From Pseudomonadota bacterium (lineage in GTDB: Bacteria; Pseudomonadota; Alphaproteobacteria; Rhizobiales; Rhizobiaceae), in the NCBI GenBank assembly GCA_023388675.1, contig JAEWFU010000537.1, positions 1-8,356 on the forward strand: a DNA stretch of 8,356 nucleotides, given 5' to 3'. The notes below the pieces were generated by a model. That model was given only the letters and a program-made list of their open reading frames with translations. It made no database searches and was not told the origin of the DNA. The translations under genes were made by a program, and so were the position numbers. This document shows, piece by piece, positions 1-5,469 of this stretch; the first letter of the stretch is position 1, and every line of letters begins with the position of its first letter.

Positions 1-318
1 GGCCGGCAAGCGCCGGGACAGCAAGCGCCGCAAGAGCAGATTGTGCAGCCTGCCGGTATTTCGCCCGGGGAGGTTGCGGAAGCCCCCGGGGTCGTGCCCG
101 ACGGGGAAGTCCTTGTCATTCTTCCGAACGAGAACGTTCCGGTTCCCACCCCCAATCCTCTCCGCATGGCGGAAGCCGCTCCGCCTCTGGAGCCCGATGC
201 TCCGAAAACCCTGACCGACGAAGTTGTCGACAGGATCGCGCCGCACATCGTTCCCGAGGGGAACGAAGATGCGGCCAACGACCTGATCAAGGGATTTATC
301 GACCGGATTGGAAGATAG
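1..318 (+). CDS. C-terminal part of an unrecognised Gln/Pro-rich protein (5' end outside window)
   Basis: Reading frame 1 is open from the first base and ends at TAG 316-318, leaving at least 105 residues of a protein that begins upstream of the window. The visible start (QAPGQQAPQEQ) is Gln/Pro/Ala-rich, and the ten-base unit GCAAGCGCCG occurs twice in the first 30 bases. A Pro/Val/Glu-rich linker follows, then a more ordinary tail of about 35 residues (TDEVVDRIAPHIVPEG to KGFIDRIGR) that could form helices. I see no catalytic motif, membrane segment or cysteine. The composition would suit an extended linker of an envelope or secreted protein, but I do not recognise the family. An internal GTG at 43 is not a credible start, because the frame stays open upstream of it. 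The coding call rests on the open frame and protein-like tail. Confidence 0.6.
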   Translation, partial: GRQAPGQQAPQEQIVQPAGISPGEVAEAPGVVPDGEVLVILPNENVPVPTPNPLRMAEAAPPLEPDAPKTLTDEVVDRIAPHIVPEGNEDAANDLIKGFIDRIGR

Positions 319-383
319 AACCGTAGAGCAATCATCCTCCAAGGGCGCGGCGGGCTCACGAAAGCACGGCGCCCGGACAATTC

Positions 384-590
384 TCACTGCGGCGTTGGCT
401 GCACGCTCGCCTGCAGTTCCCGGTAACGACCGCCCTCACGCGCCGATAGCTCGGCGGGCGTGTTCCGCGGCAGATAGGCGAGTTCGCGTGCGAAGGTCCT
501 GTCGCGTCATTCATCGAGCGGCGTCCCTCTGAAGCGCACACTTCTGCCGAACGGCTGTCCGTCGTCAGCGCTGATGGGTCCAAAAATGGC
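384..590 (-). pseudogene. Possible relic of a minus-strand gene, interrupted by an in-frame TGA
   Basis: On the minus strand the frame from 590 down to a TGA at 384-386 reads as a protein-like string: FGPISADDGQPFGRSVRF, then RGTPLDE, one in-frame stop (TGA at 507-509), then RDRTFARELAYLPRNTP and AELSAREGGRYRELQASVQ. It has a charged, amphipathic look on both sides of the stop, unlike the competing frames, which are Arg/Ser/Cys-rich. There is no start codon: a TAA lies immediately upstream at 591-593, and the fragment abuts the left part of the IS remnant, so the 5' part may have been displaced by the insertion. I cannot name the family. This could be chance, because GC-rich DNA gives plausible-looking frames; the call rests only on amino-acid texture and the single interrupting stop. 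Confidence 0.3.
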
Positions 591-642
591 TTAACTGAGA
601 ACGGAAGATTTCTGGTTCATCGTAGCTTTCAAAGGAGCGAAG

Positions 643-791
643 ATGAGACAGAGCCGAAGGACCGCGCCAGCGAAATCGGGACAGGGAAAGCGCCTGCGGA
701 GCAGGTCATCAAGGACATCCGCCGTGCGACCCGCAAGCAGTAAGGTGCGGAGAAGAAGATCCGCATGATCGCGGATGGAGGGCGACGACGA
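643..791 (+). pseudogene. IS3-family transposase orfA, truncated and broken
   Basis: A Shine-Dalgarno-like AAAGGAG (631-637) stands before ATG 643, but the recognisable orfA sequence is in another frame, indicating a small indel near the start. In that frame one reads ETEPKDRASEIGTGKAPAEQ, then VIKDIRRATRKQ, then a TAA at 741-743 where relatives carry a Tyr, then GAEKKIRMIADG. In intact relatives this stretch leads into the orfA helix-turn-helix (EEKIRIVLDGLRGE and onward). Here the HTH is missing and the sequence passes almost directly into the orfB start, so most of orfA has been deleted. The comparison with relatives is from memory of the family. Non-functional. Confidence 0.65.
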
Positions 792-1292
792 ATGAGATAC
801 CCCGCGTCCGAGAAGCTGGAGATCATCCGGCTGGTCGAGAACTCTCACCTGTCGGCGCGGCGCCCATTGCAGAAGCTCGGCATTCCGCGCTCGACCTTCA
901 ATCGCTGGTATGATCGCTTCCTTGCCGGCGTCGTCGATGCGCTGGAAGATAGCAGGGCCCGACCCAACCGGGTCTGGAACCGCATTCCTGAGGAGACGCG
1001 CGACCAGATCATCGACCTGGCGCTGAACGAACCGGAGTTGTCGCCACGGGACTTGGCGGCCACCTTCACCGACACTAAGGGCTACTTCGTCTTGGAATCC
1101 TCGGTCTATCGCCTGCTCAAGGTGCATGACCTGATCACCAGCCCAGCCTTCATCGCCATCAAGGCCGCCGAGGAGTTCCACGACAAGACCACAGCGCCCA
1201 ACCAGCTCTGGCAGACCGACTTCACATCTTGAAGGTCCTCGGCTGGGATTGGTTCTATCTGTCGACCGTGCTCGACGACTTCTCGCGGTTAA
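792..1292 (+). pseudogene. IS3-family transposase orfB (DDE integrase type), frameshifted and 3'-truncated
   Basis: ATG 792 starts MRYPASEKLEIIRLVENSHL, followed by a helix-turn-helix-like part (LGIPRSTFNRWYDRFLAG), a second helical part (RDQIIDLALNEPELSPRDLA), and VYRLLKVHDLITSPAF, typical of IS3 orfB N-terminal regions. The catalytic core opens at APNQLWQTDFT, where the Asp of QTD is the first DDE aspartate. A one-base deletion near 1224-1229 then makes TGA 1230-1232 in frame. Shifting frame from TTG 1229 restores LKVLGWDWFYLSTVLDDFSR, after which homology stops at about 1292. The second Asp and the Glu of the DDE triad are lost. The open stretch begins at ATG 765, but the residues before 792 are an orfA remnant fused in frame. 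No transposase activity is expected. Confidence 0.8.
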
Positions 1293-1312
1293 TTCGTCCT
1301 TCCAAGCATGAT

Positions 1313-1350
1313 GAAGGCCCGGCTGATATGGAGCCGGGCCTTCTTTATTT
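1313..1350 (+). terminator. Strong intrinsic terminator hairpin without an intact upstream gene
   Basis: A perfect 12-bp stem, GAAGGCCCGGCT (1313-1324) with AGCCGGGCCTTC (1332-1343), closes a 7-base loop and is followed by TTTATTT (1344-1350). The T tract lies on the plus side only. No intact plus-strand gene ends just before it; the IS remnant stops about 20 bases upstream. It probably terminated a gene that has been lost, or it bounds the decayed patch from the tRNA side. Confidence 0.7.
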
Positions 1351-1510
1351 GGGCTGGCGGTGACGGCCTTGGTATTTGTCGCAATGCTTGCGAATTGTAG
1401 CCACGTGCGGCCCTTTGCTGTGACCCAGAGTGTGACCAGCGGCCAGTTCGTCAGTCTTAGGAAGGAGAGCAGAAAGACAGCTAGAGCGTTGAATAACTAT
1501 CTTTTCAGGA
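1351..1510. other. Unassigned stretch between orphan terminator and tRNA
   Basis: I find no convincing gene here. A short plus-strand frame runs from 1360 into the tRNA and ends in the residues GVTGIEPVTPTMS, the well-known spurious translation of a reversed tRNA, so it is not a gene. A small inverted repeat, TCGCAA-TGC-TTGCGA, lies at 1379-1393, and two TGTGACC-like words lie near 1420-1437. The stretch lies 3' of the tRNA, the side on which tRNA-targeting integrases insert, but I see no duplicate of the tRNA 3' end inside the window. Confidence 0.4.
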
Positions 1511-1585
<75 letters not shown>

Positions 1586-1597
1586 ATCCGAGCCGCG

Positions 1598-1626
1598 CAT
1601 ACACCACAGGCCGGAGCCTGCGTCAA
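1598..1626 (-). promoter_or_regulatory. Promoter of the tRNA-Val gene
   Basis: Reading the minus strand, TTGACG (1626-1621) is separated by exactly 17 bases from TGTATG (1603-1598), and the tRNA 5' end lies 13 bases further on. The spacing and the -35 match a housekeeping sigma-70-type promoter. The stretch between the -10 and the tRNA (CGCGGCTCGGAT) is GC-rich, as in discriminators of growth-rate-controlled stable RNA promoters. The match is visible; regulation is inference. Confidence 0.65.
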
Positions 1627-1710
1627 TAGCCGAAACACGAAGTTTCAGCCCTCGGGAATGCGCAACATTGTTCACCCTGTCGTACCCGGTGGCAACGGGC
1701 TATCGGTGGC

Positions 1711-1729
1711 GCTTCAGGCGGCCTGAAGC
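1711..1729 (-). other. Perfect palindrome spanning the cpdR stop codon
   Basis: GCTTCAGG-CGG-CCTGAAGC forms an 8-bp stem with a 3-base loop over the last codons and stop of cpdR. On the minus strand it is not followed by a T tract; a second weak hairpin (CCCG/CGGG around 1685-1699) lies downstream. It could stabilise or terminate the cpdR transcript, but the Leu-Gln-Ala-Ala-stop coding sequence explains much of it. Confidence 0.3.
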
Positions 1730-2076
1730 ATCTTTTCGACCTCGTTGACGAGGTCGCGCAGGTGGAACGGTTTCGACAGCACCTTGGCGTCGCGCGGTGC
1801 CCTGGAATCGGGGTTGAGCGCGACGGCGGCGAAGCCGGTGATGAACATGACCTTGAGGTCGGGGTCGATCTCCGTCGCGCGGCGGGCGAGTTCGATGCCG
1901 TCCATCTCCGGCATGACGATGTCGGTCAAAAGCAGCGAGAACGGCTCTTCGCGCAGGCGCTCGTACGCACTTGCCCCGTTGTCGAAATCGCTTACGTCGT
2001 AGCCGGCCCGTTCCAGAGCCTTTACGAGGAAGCGGCGCATGTCGTCGTCATCTTCTGCCAGGAGAATTCTTGTCAT
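1714..2076 (-). CDS. cpdR: Single-domain response regulator CpdR (ClpXP adaptor)
   Basis: The 120-residue product is a lone receiver domain with no output domain. It shows the acidic cluster E8-D12, the phospho-acceptor Asp52 in LLTDIVMPEMDG, the switch Thr80 in MFITGF, and Lys102-Pro103 in LSKPFHLRDL. Sequence and length fit CpdR, which in Caulobacter is phosphorylated via the CckA-ChpT relay and, when unphosphorylated, localises ClpXP to the pole and primes degradation of cell-cycle regulators. The protein ends in Ala-Ala, as expected of a protein that can itself be recognised by ClpX. ATG 2076 is the only sensible start, since the receiver domain begins at MTRILLAEDD; the ribosome site is weak (GGACGGGAA). 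The gene is divergent from the amidohydrolase. Identification is from family knowledge; pathway function in this organism is inference. Confidence 0.9.
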   Translation of the reverse strand: MTRILLAEDDDDMRRFLVKALERAGYDVSDFDNGASAYERLREEPFSLLLTDIVMPEMDGIELARRATEIDPDLKVMFITGFAAVALNPDSRAPRDAKVLSKPFHLRDLVNEVEKMLQAA

Positions 2077-2088
2077 GGGTTCCCGTCC

Positions 2089-2133
2089 GAATCAGTCGCA
2101 GCGCGCCCGCCGGCTCGCGGACGCATTAACCAT
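2089..2133. promoter_or_regulatory. Candidate cell-cycle control sites upstream of cpdR (CtrA half-site, CcrM site)
   Basis: TTAACCAT (2126-2133) equals the half-site form of the alphaproteobacterial CtrA box and lies about 50 bp upstream of the cpdR start. GAATC (2089-2093) is a GANTC site, the target of the cell-cycle methylase CcrM, 13 bp from the cpdR ATG. Both lie in the divergent cpdR/amidohydrolase intergenic region. A full TTAA-N7-TTAA box is not present, so CtrA binding is only suggested. Confidence 0.35.
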
Positions 2134-2306
2134 TTCGCGTATATGCCCGCGCGGGAGTAAAGATCAAGTGAATGGGAGGGTGTATGCACCCCCGCAAAAC
2201 GGTCGTTTTCAAGACGTTGGCGACGTTGCGTCAGGCTGGACAGGCCGCGCCGCAAGTGGCACGTTTGGACAAAGGGGTCGACCTGAGGCAGCTTTTCGGG
2301 AGTTCC

Positions 2307-3197
2307 ATGACGCCAGCAGGAGATTTCGCCGAAACGCCGCCTTTCGGGGTCAGACGCGCCGCGCAGCAGCGTGTGCCTTTCGTGTTCAATTCGCCGCATA
2401 GCGGCAGCAGGTATCCGGCTCGCTTTTTGGCCATGAGCAAGCTCGATGCGGTCGCCATCCGCCGTTCGGAAGACTGTTACGTCGACGAGCTTTTTGCGGG
2501 TGCCGTGACGCTGGGCGCGCCGATGCTGGCCGCCAATTTCCCCCGTGCCTATCTCGACGCCAACCGCGAGCCGTGGGAACTGGACCCGCGCATGTTTGCC
2601 GATGCGCTGCCCGCGCATGTCAACGCGCGCTCGGCGCGGGTGGCCGGCGGGCTTGGCACTGTGCCGCGGCTCGTGGGCGAAGGGCAGGAGATTTACGCTG
2701 GAAAGCTGCCGCTTTCGGAAGCGCTCATGCGGATCGAGACCGTCTACCGGCCTTACCATGAGGAATTGAAGCGCCTCCTGACGCGCACCCATGCGAAGTT
2801 CGGCTATGCGGTGCTGATCGACTGCCACTCGATGCCGGCAAGCATCCGCCTCGGCGACACGGGCATGAAACCCGATTTCATCGTCGGTGACCGCTTCGGC
2901 GTCGCATGCGCGCCGGCCTTGTCGGAGGCCGCAATCGCCATCCTTGCCGGCATGGGCTACAGCGTTGCCCACAACAAGCCTTATGCGGGCGGGTTCATCA
3001 CCGAGCATTACGGTCGGCCGCCGCGCGGCCTGCATGCGCTGCAGATCGAGGTCAATCGCGGCCTCTACATGGACGAGCGGACGCTGCAGAAGACCAGAGG
3101 GTTCGCCGCGCTTGCCACGGACTTGACCCGCTTCGCCGCCGACATTATGGCGCTGCCCGATCACTGCTTCAGCAGCCTGCCGCTCGCGGCGGAATAG
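2307..3197 (+). CDS. N-formylglutamate amidohydrolase family protein
   Basis: The 296-residue product matches the FGase family (N-formylglutamate deformylase, HutG-type). This is a metal-dependent hydrolase that releases formate and glutamate from N-formyl-L-glutamate, the last step of one histidine-degradation route. Visible motifs: FVFNSPHSG (26-33), RRSEDCYVDELF (52-63), NFPRAYLDANREPWELDPRMF (78-97), the conserved Tyr-Pro-Tyr-His region at 147-151, LIDCHSMP (170-177) with likely metal ligands Asp172 and His174, DFIVGDRFG (190-198), NKPYAGGFITEHYG (223-236) and LQIEVNRGLYMDE (245-257). ATG 2307 puts the family-typical start about 25 residues before NSPHSG, with GGGAG at 2298-2302. An in-frame ATG at 2184 behind GGAGGG would add 41 residues that look unlike the family. 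No hut genes are adjacent, so a general N-formyl amino acid role is possible. The product is cytoplasmic, with no signal peptide. Confidence 0.88.
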   Translation: MTPAGDFAETPPFGVRRAAQQRVPFVFNSPHSGSRYPARFLAMSKLDAVAIRRSEDCYVDELFAGAVTLGAPMLAANFPRAYLDANREPWELDPRMFADALPAHVNARSARVAGGLGTVPRLVGEGQEIYAGKLPLSEALMRIETVYRPYHEELKRLLTRTHAKFGYAVLIDCHSMPASIRLGDTGMKPDFIVGDRFGVACAPALSEAAIAILAGMGYSVAHNKPYAGGFITEHYGRPPRGLHALQIEVNRGLYMDERTLQKTRGFAALATDLTRFAADIMALPDHCFSSLPLAAE

Positions 3198-3214
3198 CCG
3201 GCACCATCCGACCT

Positions 3215-3247
3215 AAAAAAAGACCGCACCGTTTGCACGACGCGGTC
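3215..3247 (-). terminator. Intrinsic terminator of the MmgR/suhB sRNA
   Basis: On the minus strand GACCGCGTCGT and ACGGTGCGGTC form an 11-bp stem (two G-T wobbles) around a GCAA loop (3247-3222), directly followed by seven T residues (3221-3215). The T run is present on this strand only, which fixes the direction of the sRNA. Confidence 0.9.
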
Positions 3248-3298
3248 GAAGTCTAGGGAGGAAACGCCCAAGGAGGGCATAGACAGGTCGCCCTGTCC
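3215..3298 (-). ncRNA. mmgR: suhB/MmgR (alpha-r8) family trans-acting small RNA
   Basis: The minus strand from about 3298 to 3215 encodes an sRNA of about 84 nt. Its 5' hairpin is GACAGG-GCGA-CCTGTC with a GNRA loop. A second hairpin, GCCC-TCCTT-GGGC, exposes a pyrimidine loop. A single-stranded linker then carries TTTCCTCCCTAGA. The 3' end is an 11-bp terminator stem. The CCTCC-type motifs are complementary to ribosome-binding sites, as expected of an sRNA blocking translation. Order, motifs and location upstream of a SuhB/inositol-monophosphatase-family gene fit the Rfam suhB family, known as MmgR in Sinorhizobium meliloti, where it limits polyhydroxybutyrate accumulation. The name is from memory; the structure and terminator are read directly. 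Its 3' end lies 17 bp from the amidohydrolase stop, and the RNA is antisense to neither neighbour's coding region. Confidence 0.85.
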
Positions 3299-3305
3299 GA
3301 AATCG

Positions 3306-3333
3306 AGTGTATGTTGCGTTGCACAAATGTCAA
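3306..3333 (-). promoter_or_regulatory. Promoter of the MmgR/suhB sRNA
   Basis: The minus strand shows a consensus -35, TTGACA (3333-3328), and a -10-like TACACT (3311-3306), 16 bases apart. Transcription would begin at about 3298, just before the first hairpin. The box also lies about 70 bp upstream of hisN, so sRNA and hisN are divergently arranged. Confidence 0.7.
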
Positions 3334-3400
3334 GCGACCGGCAAGGGCTGTGCAAAAACTAGGCGACGGCGCAGCGGTGGCCCCAAAGGAGACATATCTC

Positions 3401-4171
3401 ATGGTCGAGGCGGAGTTCATGCGGCGCATCGCGGCCGCCGCGGCGGCGCAGACATTGCCGCGTTTTCGCCAGGCGGGGCTCGTTTCCAACAAGCTCGATT
3501 CCGGTTTCGATCCGGTAACAGAGGCCGACCGGGAAGCCGAAAAGGCGATCCGGTCGCTGATCCGCAGCACGTTCCCGGATCACGGCATCCTGGGCGAAGA
3601 GTTCGGCGCGGAAAACACCGACAGCCGCCATGTCTGGGTGATCGACCCGATCGACGGGACGCGCGCGTTCATTTCGGGGCTGCCGCTCTGGGGTACTCTC
3701 GTCGGCCTGACCGATGGCGGTGATGCGGTTGCGGGCATGATGTCCCAGCCGTTCACGGGCGAACTGTTCTGGGCGGACGGCGAGGCTTCGCATTATGAGG
3801 GGCCGGGCGGGGCGCGGCAGCTTGCGACGCGCGGCACCCGCGCAATCGCCGAAGCCACCATGTGCACGACGACGCCGGCGCTGTTCGCAGGCGAAATGCG
3901 GGCGTCCTACGACAGGCTCGAAGGCTCGGTGCAGCTCGCGCGATACGGCACCGATTGCTACGCCTATGCGATGCTGGCAGCGGGCAATGTCGATCTTGTC
4001 GTGGAGACCGGGCTGCAGCCCTACGACATCGTGGCTCTGGTCCCGATCATCGAGCGGGCAGGCGGTGTCATCACCCGCTGGGACGGCAGCCCGGCAGAAA
4101 AGGCCGGCGACATCGTCGCCGCCGCAACACCTGAATTACATGCCGCCGCGCTCGAGATGCTGAACGCGTAG
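3401..4171 (+). CDS. hisN: Inositol monophosphatase family protein, probably histidinol-phosphatase HisN
   Basis: The 256-residue product is a Mg-dependent phosphatase of the FIG superfamily. Motifs: DPVTEADREAE (37-47), GEEFG (65-69, metal-binding Glu66/67), and WVIDPIDGTRAFISGLPLWG (79-98) with metal ligands Asp82 and Asp85. The late Asp209 lies in LQPYDIVALVPIIERAGG, followed by the VITRWDG strand. The block DGTRAFISGLPLWGTL is typical of the HisN type, which hydrolyses L-histidinol phosphate in histidine biosynthesis, rather than of SuhB proper. Other family substrates (inositol phosphates, 3'-phosphoadenosine phosphate) cannot be excluded. ATG 3401 has AAGGAGA (3385-3391) at good spacing; the open frame extends to 3311 but would overlap the sRNA promoter. 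The stop lies 9 bp from that of the convergent hydrolase. Length is normal for the family. Confidence 0.9.
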   Translation: MVEAEFMRRIAAAAAAQTLPRFRQAGLVSNKLDSGFDPVTEADREAEKAIRSLIRSTFPDHGILGEEFGAENTDSRHVWVIDPIDGTRAFISGLPLWGTLVGLTDGGDAVAGMMSQPFTGELFWADGEASHYEGPGGARQLATRGTRAIAEATMCTTTPALFAGEMRASYDRLEGSVQLARYGTDCYAYAMLAAGNVDLVVETGLQPYDIVALVPIIERAGGVITRWDGSPAEKAGDIVAAATPELHAAALEMLNA

Positions 4172-4180
4172 ACCATCCGT

Positions 4181-5131
4181 TCAGGCCGGTTCGCTGCCTG
4201 GAATGAAGGTGTCGAAAGCGGCAAAGAACTGTTCACGGTAGACATCCGCTTCCTGCAGCAATTCGTGGCGCGCCCCGTCGATCGTTACCAGCGATCCGGT
4301 GCGCAGATGCTGCGTGAACCTTTCGATGGCAGGGGTTTCGACAACCTCATCCGCGCCTGCGGCAACGATCAACGTCGGCACCTTGATGGATGTTATGTAT
4401 TCAGGGTCCTGTACGCGCTCGCTGGCCAGGCATGCCGCACGCACCCACGCCACCGTCGGGCCACCGATACCCAGTTCGGGATGGCGTCGGTAAATGTCGA
4501 GGTTGCATGCGTGGCGCTCCGGATCGCTGGTCAGCACGTTTCCTTCGAAGGGCGGGTTCTCGTCACGCTTGCCGTGCCCGAGATACATCGTGCCGAGACC
4601 CAACCCGTACAGGAACGACGAAAGGCGCAAGGTGCCGCGCATAGAAAAGGGCTGGCCGGCAAATTCCAGCAGCGGAGCGCTCAGCACCATGCGCTGCACG
4701 CGGTTGGCCAGCGTGGGTGCGGCCAGCAGCGCCACCAGCGCCCCGGTCGAGTGGGCCAGCATGAAGTGGGGCCCTCGGCAATCCGGCAGGACGATCTCCT
4801 CGAAGAAGACGCCGACGTCGCCCACATAATCCATGAAGCTGTCGACATAGCCGCGGTGCGGGTCGCGGATCAGCCGTTCGGAGCCACCCTGGCCGCGCAG
4901 ATCGAAGATGGCGACGCCAAGACCGCGTGCGGAGAGGTTGCGGATGGTCTCGAAATATTTCTCGATGCACTCGTTGCGCCCGGTCTGGATCACCACCGTG
5001 CCCTTGAGCGGGCGGCCCTCGGCGGCAAAGCGTGCATAACGCAGGCGCTTGCCGTCGCGCGCCGTGATGAACCCGGCATCCGCGTTCGCGGGCACCGGGT
5101 TGCCCGGCGTCTCGTAGAGAAGATCCTGCAT
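4181..5131 (-). CDS. Alpha/beta hydrolase, lysophospholipase/monoacylglycerol lipase-like (PldB family)
   Basis: The 316-residue product has the order of a Hydrolase_4-type serine hydrolase. A substrate-entry strand KGTVVIQTGRNECIEKY (43-59) comes first, then VAIFDLRGQGGSER (73-86), the nucleophile elbow AHSTGA with Ser128 (126-131), the acid Asp261 in VAAGADEVV (256-264), and His289 in DGARHELL (285-292). It likely cleaves ester bonds of lysophospholipids or monoglycerides; the true substrate is unknown. The elbow starts with Ala instead of the usual Gly of G-H-S-x-G. ATG 5131 (MQDLLYETPGNP) was chosen because AGGACGA lies just upstream and a promoter-like pair falls at 5166-5194. In-frame ATGs at 5158 and 5332 add sequence without family features. 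There is no signal peptide. The gene ends convergently with hisN. Confidence 0.87.
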   Translation of the reverse strand: MQDLLYETPGNPVPANADAGFITARDGKRLRYARFAAEGRPLKGTVVIQTGRNECIEKYFETIRNLSARGLGVAIFDLRGQGGSERLIRDPHRGYVDSFMDYVGDVGVFFEEIVLPDCRGPHFMLAHSTGALVALLAAPTLANRVQRMVLSAPLLEFAGQPFSMRGTLRLSSFLYGLGLGTMYLGHGKRDENPPFEGNVLTSDPERHACNLDIYRRHPELGIGGPTVAWVRAACLASERVQDPEYITSIKVPTLIVAAGADEVVETPAIERFTQHLRTGSLVTIDGARHELLQEADVYREQFFAAFDTFIPGSEPA

Positions 5132-5165
5132 GGATTTGTCGTCCTGCGGCGGGTTCATGATTGCC

Positions 5166-5194
5166 GTGATAGGAAGCAGTCGGGCGAAATGCAA
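5166..5194 (-). promoter_or_regulatory. Candidate promoter of the alpha/beta hydrolase gene
   Basis: On the minus strand TTGCAT (5194-5189) and TATCAC (5171-5166) are 17 bases apart, which would start transcription near 5160, some 30 nt before ATG 5131. Spacing is ideal, but each hexamer is only a partial match. Confidence 0.4.
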
Positions 5195-5433
5195 AGGGAT
5201 TCCGGTCGCTTCGCCAGTGCCGAACGTGGAAAGGCCGGAAGCGCCCGTTCTGGACTGCTTCCGGCCTCCTGACGATCCGGGAGGAAGGGACGATACACCC
5301 GGGTCGGCATCGGTGGCGGAGAGGTCTTTCATCCGCCAATCCGTAGTCTCGAGATGAAATCTAGCGATCCTTGCCTGAACGCGATCCGAAGGGGCGGTTC
5401 ATCTGGCGTTCATCAAAGGCGGCATGTCGGGGA
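5195..5433. other. Gene-free stretch between hydrolase and heat-shock promoter
   Basis: An open minus-strand frame continues through this stretch to ATG 5332, but its translation is Ser/Gly/Pro-rich and unlike the hydrolase family, so I treat it as non-coding. The one clear structure is the inverted repeat at 5232-5267, annotated separately. Confidence 0.4.
5232..5267. repeat. Perfect 11-bp inverted repeat (hairpin) upstream of the hydrolase
   Basis: AGGCCGGAAGC (5232-5242) and GCTTCCGGCCT (5257-5267) are exact complements around a 14-base spacer. On the minus strand the hairpin is followed by TTTCC, a weak T tract, so it could be a degenerate terminator for minus-strand transcription entering from the right. 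Protein binding is also possible. Confidence 0.45.
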
Positions 5434-5462
5434 CTTGAAACCGGGCTGCGTCAAACCCAAAT
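5434..5462 (+). promoter_or_regulatory. Candidate RpoH (sigma-32) heat-shock promoter of hsp20
   Basis: CTTGAAA (5434-5440) equals the sigma-32 -35 consensus. CCCAAAT (5456-5462), 15 bases later, is a partial match to the heat-shock -10 (CCCCATNT). Transcription would start near 5470 and give a leader of about 100 nt, the usual length for a ROSE-type thermometer. The -35 is good, the -10 imperfect. Confidence 0.5.
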
Positions 5463-5469
5463 CCTGAGC

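Larger units (their letters stand above)
572..1292 (+). mobile_element. Decayed IS3-family insertion sequence remnant
   Basis: The segment carries the remains of two transposase frames arranged as in IS3-family elements: a short HTH-type orfA followed by a DDE-type orfB. Recognisable blocks run from about 643 to about 1291. The right half of orfB, its end and the right inverted repeat are absent. The sequence changes abruptly after the DDFSR block at about 1292 into unrelated DNA. The left boundary is uncertain; a TG at 572-573 is only a candidate end, since no matching right repeat survives. No target-site duplication can be found. With several independent lesions in the transposase frames, the element cannot move on its own. 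Confidence 0.75.

Noticed and set aside
308..532. 74-codon plus-strand frame after the first gene
   Set aside because: Arg/Ser/Ala-rich and without motifs; the opposite strand gives a more protein-like reading.
2073..3164. Long 363-codon minus-strand open frame opposite the amidohydrolase
   Set aside because: It is an Arg/His-rich shadow typical of GC-rich coding DNA; the plus-strand frame carries clear FGase motifs over the same bases.
3161..3355. Small minus-strand open frame over the sRNA
   Set aside because: The segment is better explained as an sRNA with promoter and terminator; the translation shows no family features and the frame runs through the terminator stem.
4265..5272. 335-codon plus-strand open frame opposite the alpha/beta hydrolase
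   Set aside because: No recognisable domain and Arg/His/Gln-rich; the minus strand holds an intact catalytic triad.
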